DNA of 40,082 bases, taken from positions 1-40,082 of IMG/VR virus record IMGVR_UViG_3300009008_000092, one strand, 5' to 3'. Below, in pieces: positions 39,087 through 40,082 of this stretch. Every line of letters starts with the position of its first letter. Position 1 is the stretch's first letter. Both the position numbers and the translations under genes were made by a program. Under the pieces are notes generated by a model. The model did no database searches, was not told the DNA's origin, and saw nothing but the letters and a program-made list of their open reading frames with translations. This DNA comes from a virus.

Positions 39087-40082
39087 ATGGCTTATAAATT
39101 TCAATTCGGAACTACCAAACTCAGCGGTTCAACAACTTTTGAAGAAGCGTTAGTTGGCAGTTCTACAATTTCAGGCTCAGGCCTTGTTTCTGGTAAGGGA
39201 CTCGTCTTGGATTCTGTGTCAACGATCGGTACCAGTGATGATTCTGATCTTTTGACTCTTAGTGCTAATACACTCGCTGTTGCTGGTGCTCTTTCGGCCT
39301 CTGGTCAGGTCGATCTTCCGGGCGCTGTGCGCTTCGGTACTGAAAACCAGTTAACTGTTACCGCTGTTGGTCTTCTTTCCGGTTCGGCTACTGCTACTTT
39401 AGCTAATGCTACTCTTGATCGCATTACCGCTGGTACTGCCGACATTAACGGTGGTACTCTTGACGACACTATTATTGGTGGCGCTACGGCTGCTGCTGGT
39501 ACATTTAGTGTCTTGACAGCTACTAGTATTGGTGGTGCTCTTGACTGTGATAATCAGAATTTCACCAACGTTGACATTGACTCCGGTGCTATTGATGGTA
39601 CCACAGTCGGTGCGTCTTCTCAGTCTTCTGTTAAGGCAACCACGTTGTCAGCTTCGAGTACTTTACACGTCGCTGGCGCTTCTAACCTTGGTGTTGAGGC
39701 CCAAACAACTGTTTCTGCTGTTGGTGTTCTTTCATCTTCTGCTACTGCTACGTTAGCAAATGCTACGTTAGATCAAATTACTGTTGGCTCTGCTGACATT
39801 AATGGGGGCGCCGTCGACGGCGCTATAATCGGTGCCAACTCGGCTGTTGCTGGTACATTCAGTGTCTTGACGGCTACTAGTCTTGGCGGTGCGCTTGATT
39901 GCGACAACCAGAACTTAACCAATGTTGATATCGACTCCGGTGCTATTGACGGTACCACAGTCGGCGCGTCTTCTCAGTCTTCTGTTAAGGCAACCACCTT
40001 GTCAGCTTCTAGTACATTACAAGTAGCTGGCGCTTCTAACCTTGGAGTTGAAGCCCAAACAACTGTTTCTGCTGTAGGTCTT
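39087..40082 (+). CDS. Long repetitive fibre or surface protein, 3' end cut by window edge
   Basis: 332 codons are open from ATG 39087 to the last base, with no stop. It begins MAYKFQFGTTKLSGSTTFEE. After about 90 residues comes a 118-residue unit that repeats in tandem (V-x-A-V-G-x-L-S-x-S-A-T-A-T-L-A-N-A-T-L-D-x-I-T-x-G then D-I-N-G-G). A third copy starts at the very end of the window. The composition (Ala, Thr, Ser, Gly, Val) and the regular strand-turn pattern indicate a beta-solenoid or fibre shaft. Codon use is strikingly biased to GCT, ACT, GGT and TCT compared with the upstream genes, as in a highly expressed or recently acquired gene. Full length cannot be known. Confidence 0.8.
   Translation, partial: MAYKFQFGTTKLSGSTTFEEALVGSSTISGSGLVSGKGLVLDSVSTIGTSDDSDLLTLSANTLAVAGALSASGQVDLPGAVRFGTENQLTVTAVGLLSGSATATLANATLDRITAGTADINGGTLDDTIIGGATAAAGTFSVLTATSIGGALDCDNQNFTNVDIDSGAIDGTTVGASSQSSVKATTLSASSTLHVAGASNLGVEAQTTVSAVGVLSSSATATLANATLDQITVGSADINGGAVDGAIIGANSAVAGTFSVLTATSLGGALDCDNQNLTNVDIDSGAIDGTTVGASSQSSVKATTLSASSTLQVAGASNLGVEAQTTVSAVGL
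39357..40082 (+). repeat. Tandem repeat, period 354 bp (118 codons)
   Basis: Equivalent positions 39357, 39711 and 40065 all begin GTT-(ACC/TCT)-GCT-GT(T/A)-GGT. Points at 39510 and 39864 (GTCTTGAC) are also 354 apart. The second half of each unit is nearly identical at DNA level (for example GGTACCACAGTCGG in both). Two full units and the start of a third are seen. Confidence 0.9.

Noticed and set aside
1-40082. tRNA genes, integrase, repressor, transposase or attachment sites
   Set aside because: I looked in the short gaps and the gene list and saw none; gaps are too small for tRNAs except 38961-39086, whose hairpins do not form a cloverleaf by eye.

Overview
This window is part of a tailed double-stranded DNA phage genome. 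It looks like a marine, myovirus-type phage distantly related to the T4 supergroup. Every gene I can support lies on the plus strand, packed with short or overlapping junctions. A large terminase (29375-30958), a gp20-like portal (30967-32967) and a gp21-like prohead protease (34746-35366) define it as phage. A phage bS21 ribosomal protein, a RuvC-like resolvase, a primase and an SbcD/SbcC-like recombination protein fit a large lytic genome. I see no integrase, repressor, tRNA, insertion sequence or CRISPR array. The host cannot be named from the sequence. Three sigma70-like promoters suggest bacterial RNA polymerase reads part of the region.

Layout. (1) 2-14940: ten virion structural genes, probably tail, baseplate or neck, with shared domains: a 'GxF...DD.I.Y' N-terminal domain in two genes, a C-terminal beta domain in two others, and Cys-rich and Gly-rich tails at 5400-8700. 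(2) 14918-18270: DNA metabolism genes with recognisable promoters and one terminator: RuvC, a SlyD-type FKBP with a SAP-like C-terminus, primase, a membrane protein and a 32-residue membrane peptide. (3) 18286-22965: a single-chain SbcD+SbcC-like protein, a leader-tagged small protein, and an FtsZ/tubulin-like GTPase. (4) 22936-25832: an array of small proteins of unknown function that share N-terminal leaders and a 28-bp repeat copied from the 3' end of the tubulin-like gene. (5) 25835-27730: a small basic protein and a probable lysis cassette (HExxH membrane protein, holin-like, spanin-like, secreted and anchored protein), then a zinc-finger protein. (6) 27711-36584: packaging and head assembly with more leader-tagged proteins. 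(7) 36586-40082: bS21, then fibre or decoration proteins, ending in a gene with a 354-bp tandem repeat that runs off the window.

Main idea. At least a dozen proteins begin with one of three leader types: class A (M-K-I-T-K-x-Q-L-K-Q-I-I-K-E-E), class B (R-K-N-K-K-x-I-D-P-R-Y-F) or class C (W-R-x-[FH]-[IL]-x-E). All have an [ILV]-x-E site in or just after the leader. T4 internal proteins carry N-terminal capsid-targeting sequences that the prohead protease gp21 removes after (L/I)-x-E. A gp21-like protease is encoded here, and leaders also occur on the two proteins in the scaffold/core position. I infer a large set of proteins packaged in the capsid and possibly injected into the host. The genes are arranged as interchangeable cassettes with conserved 5' DNA. 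This is a hypothesis; virion N-terminal proteomics would decide it.
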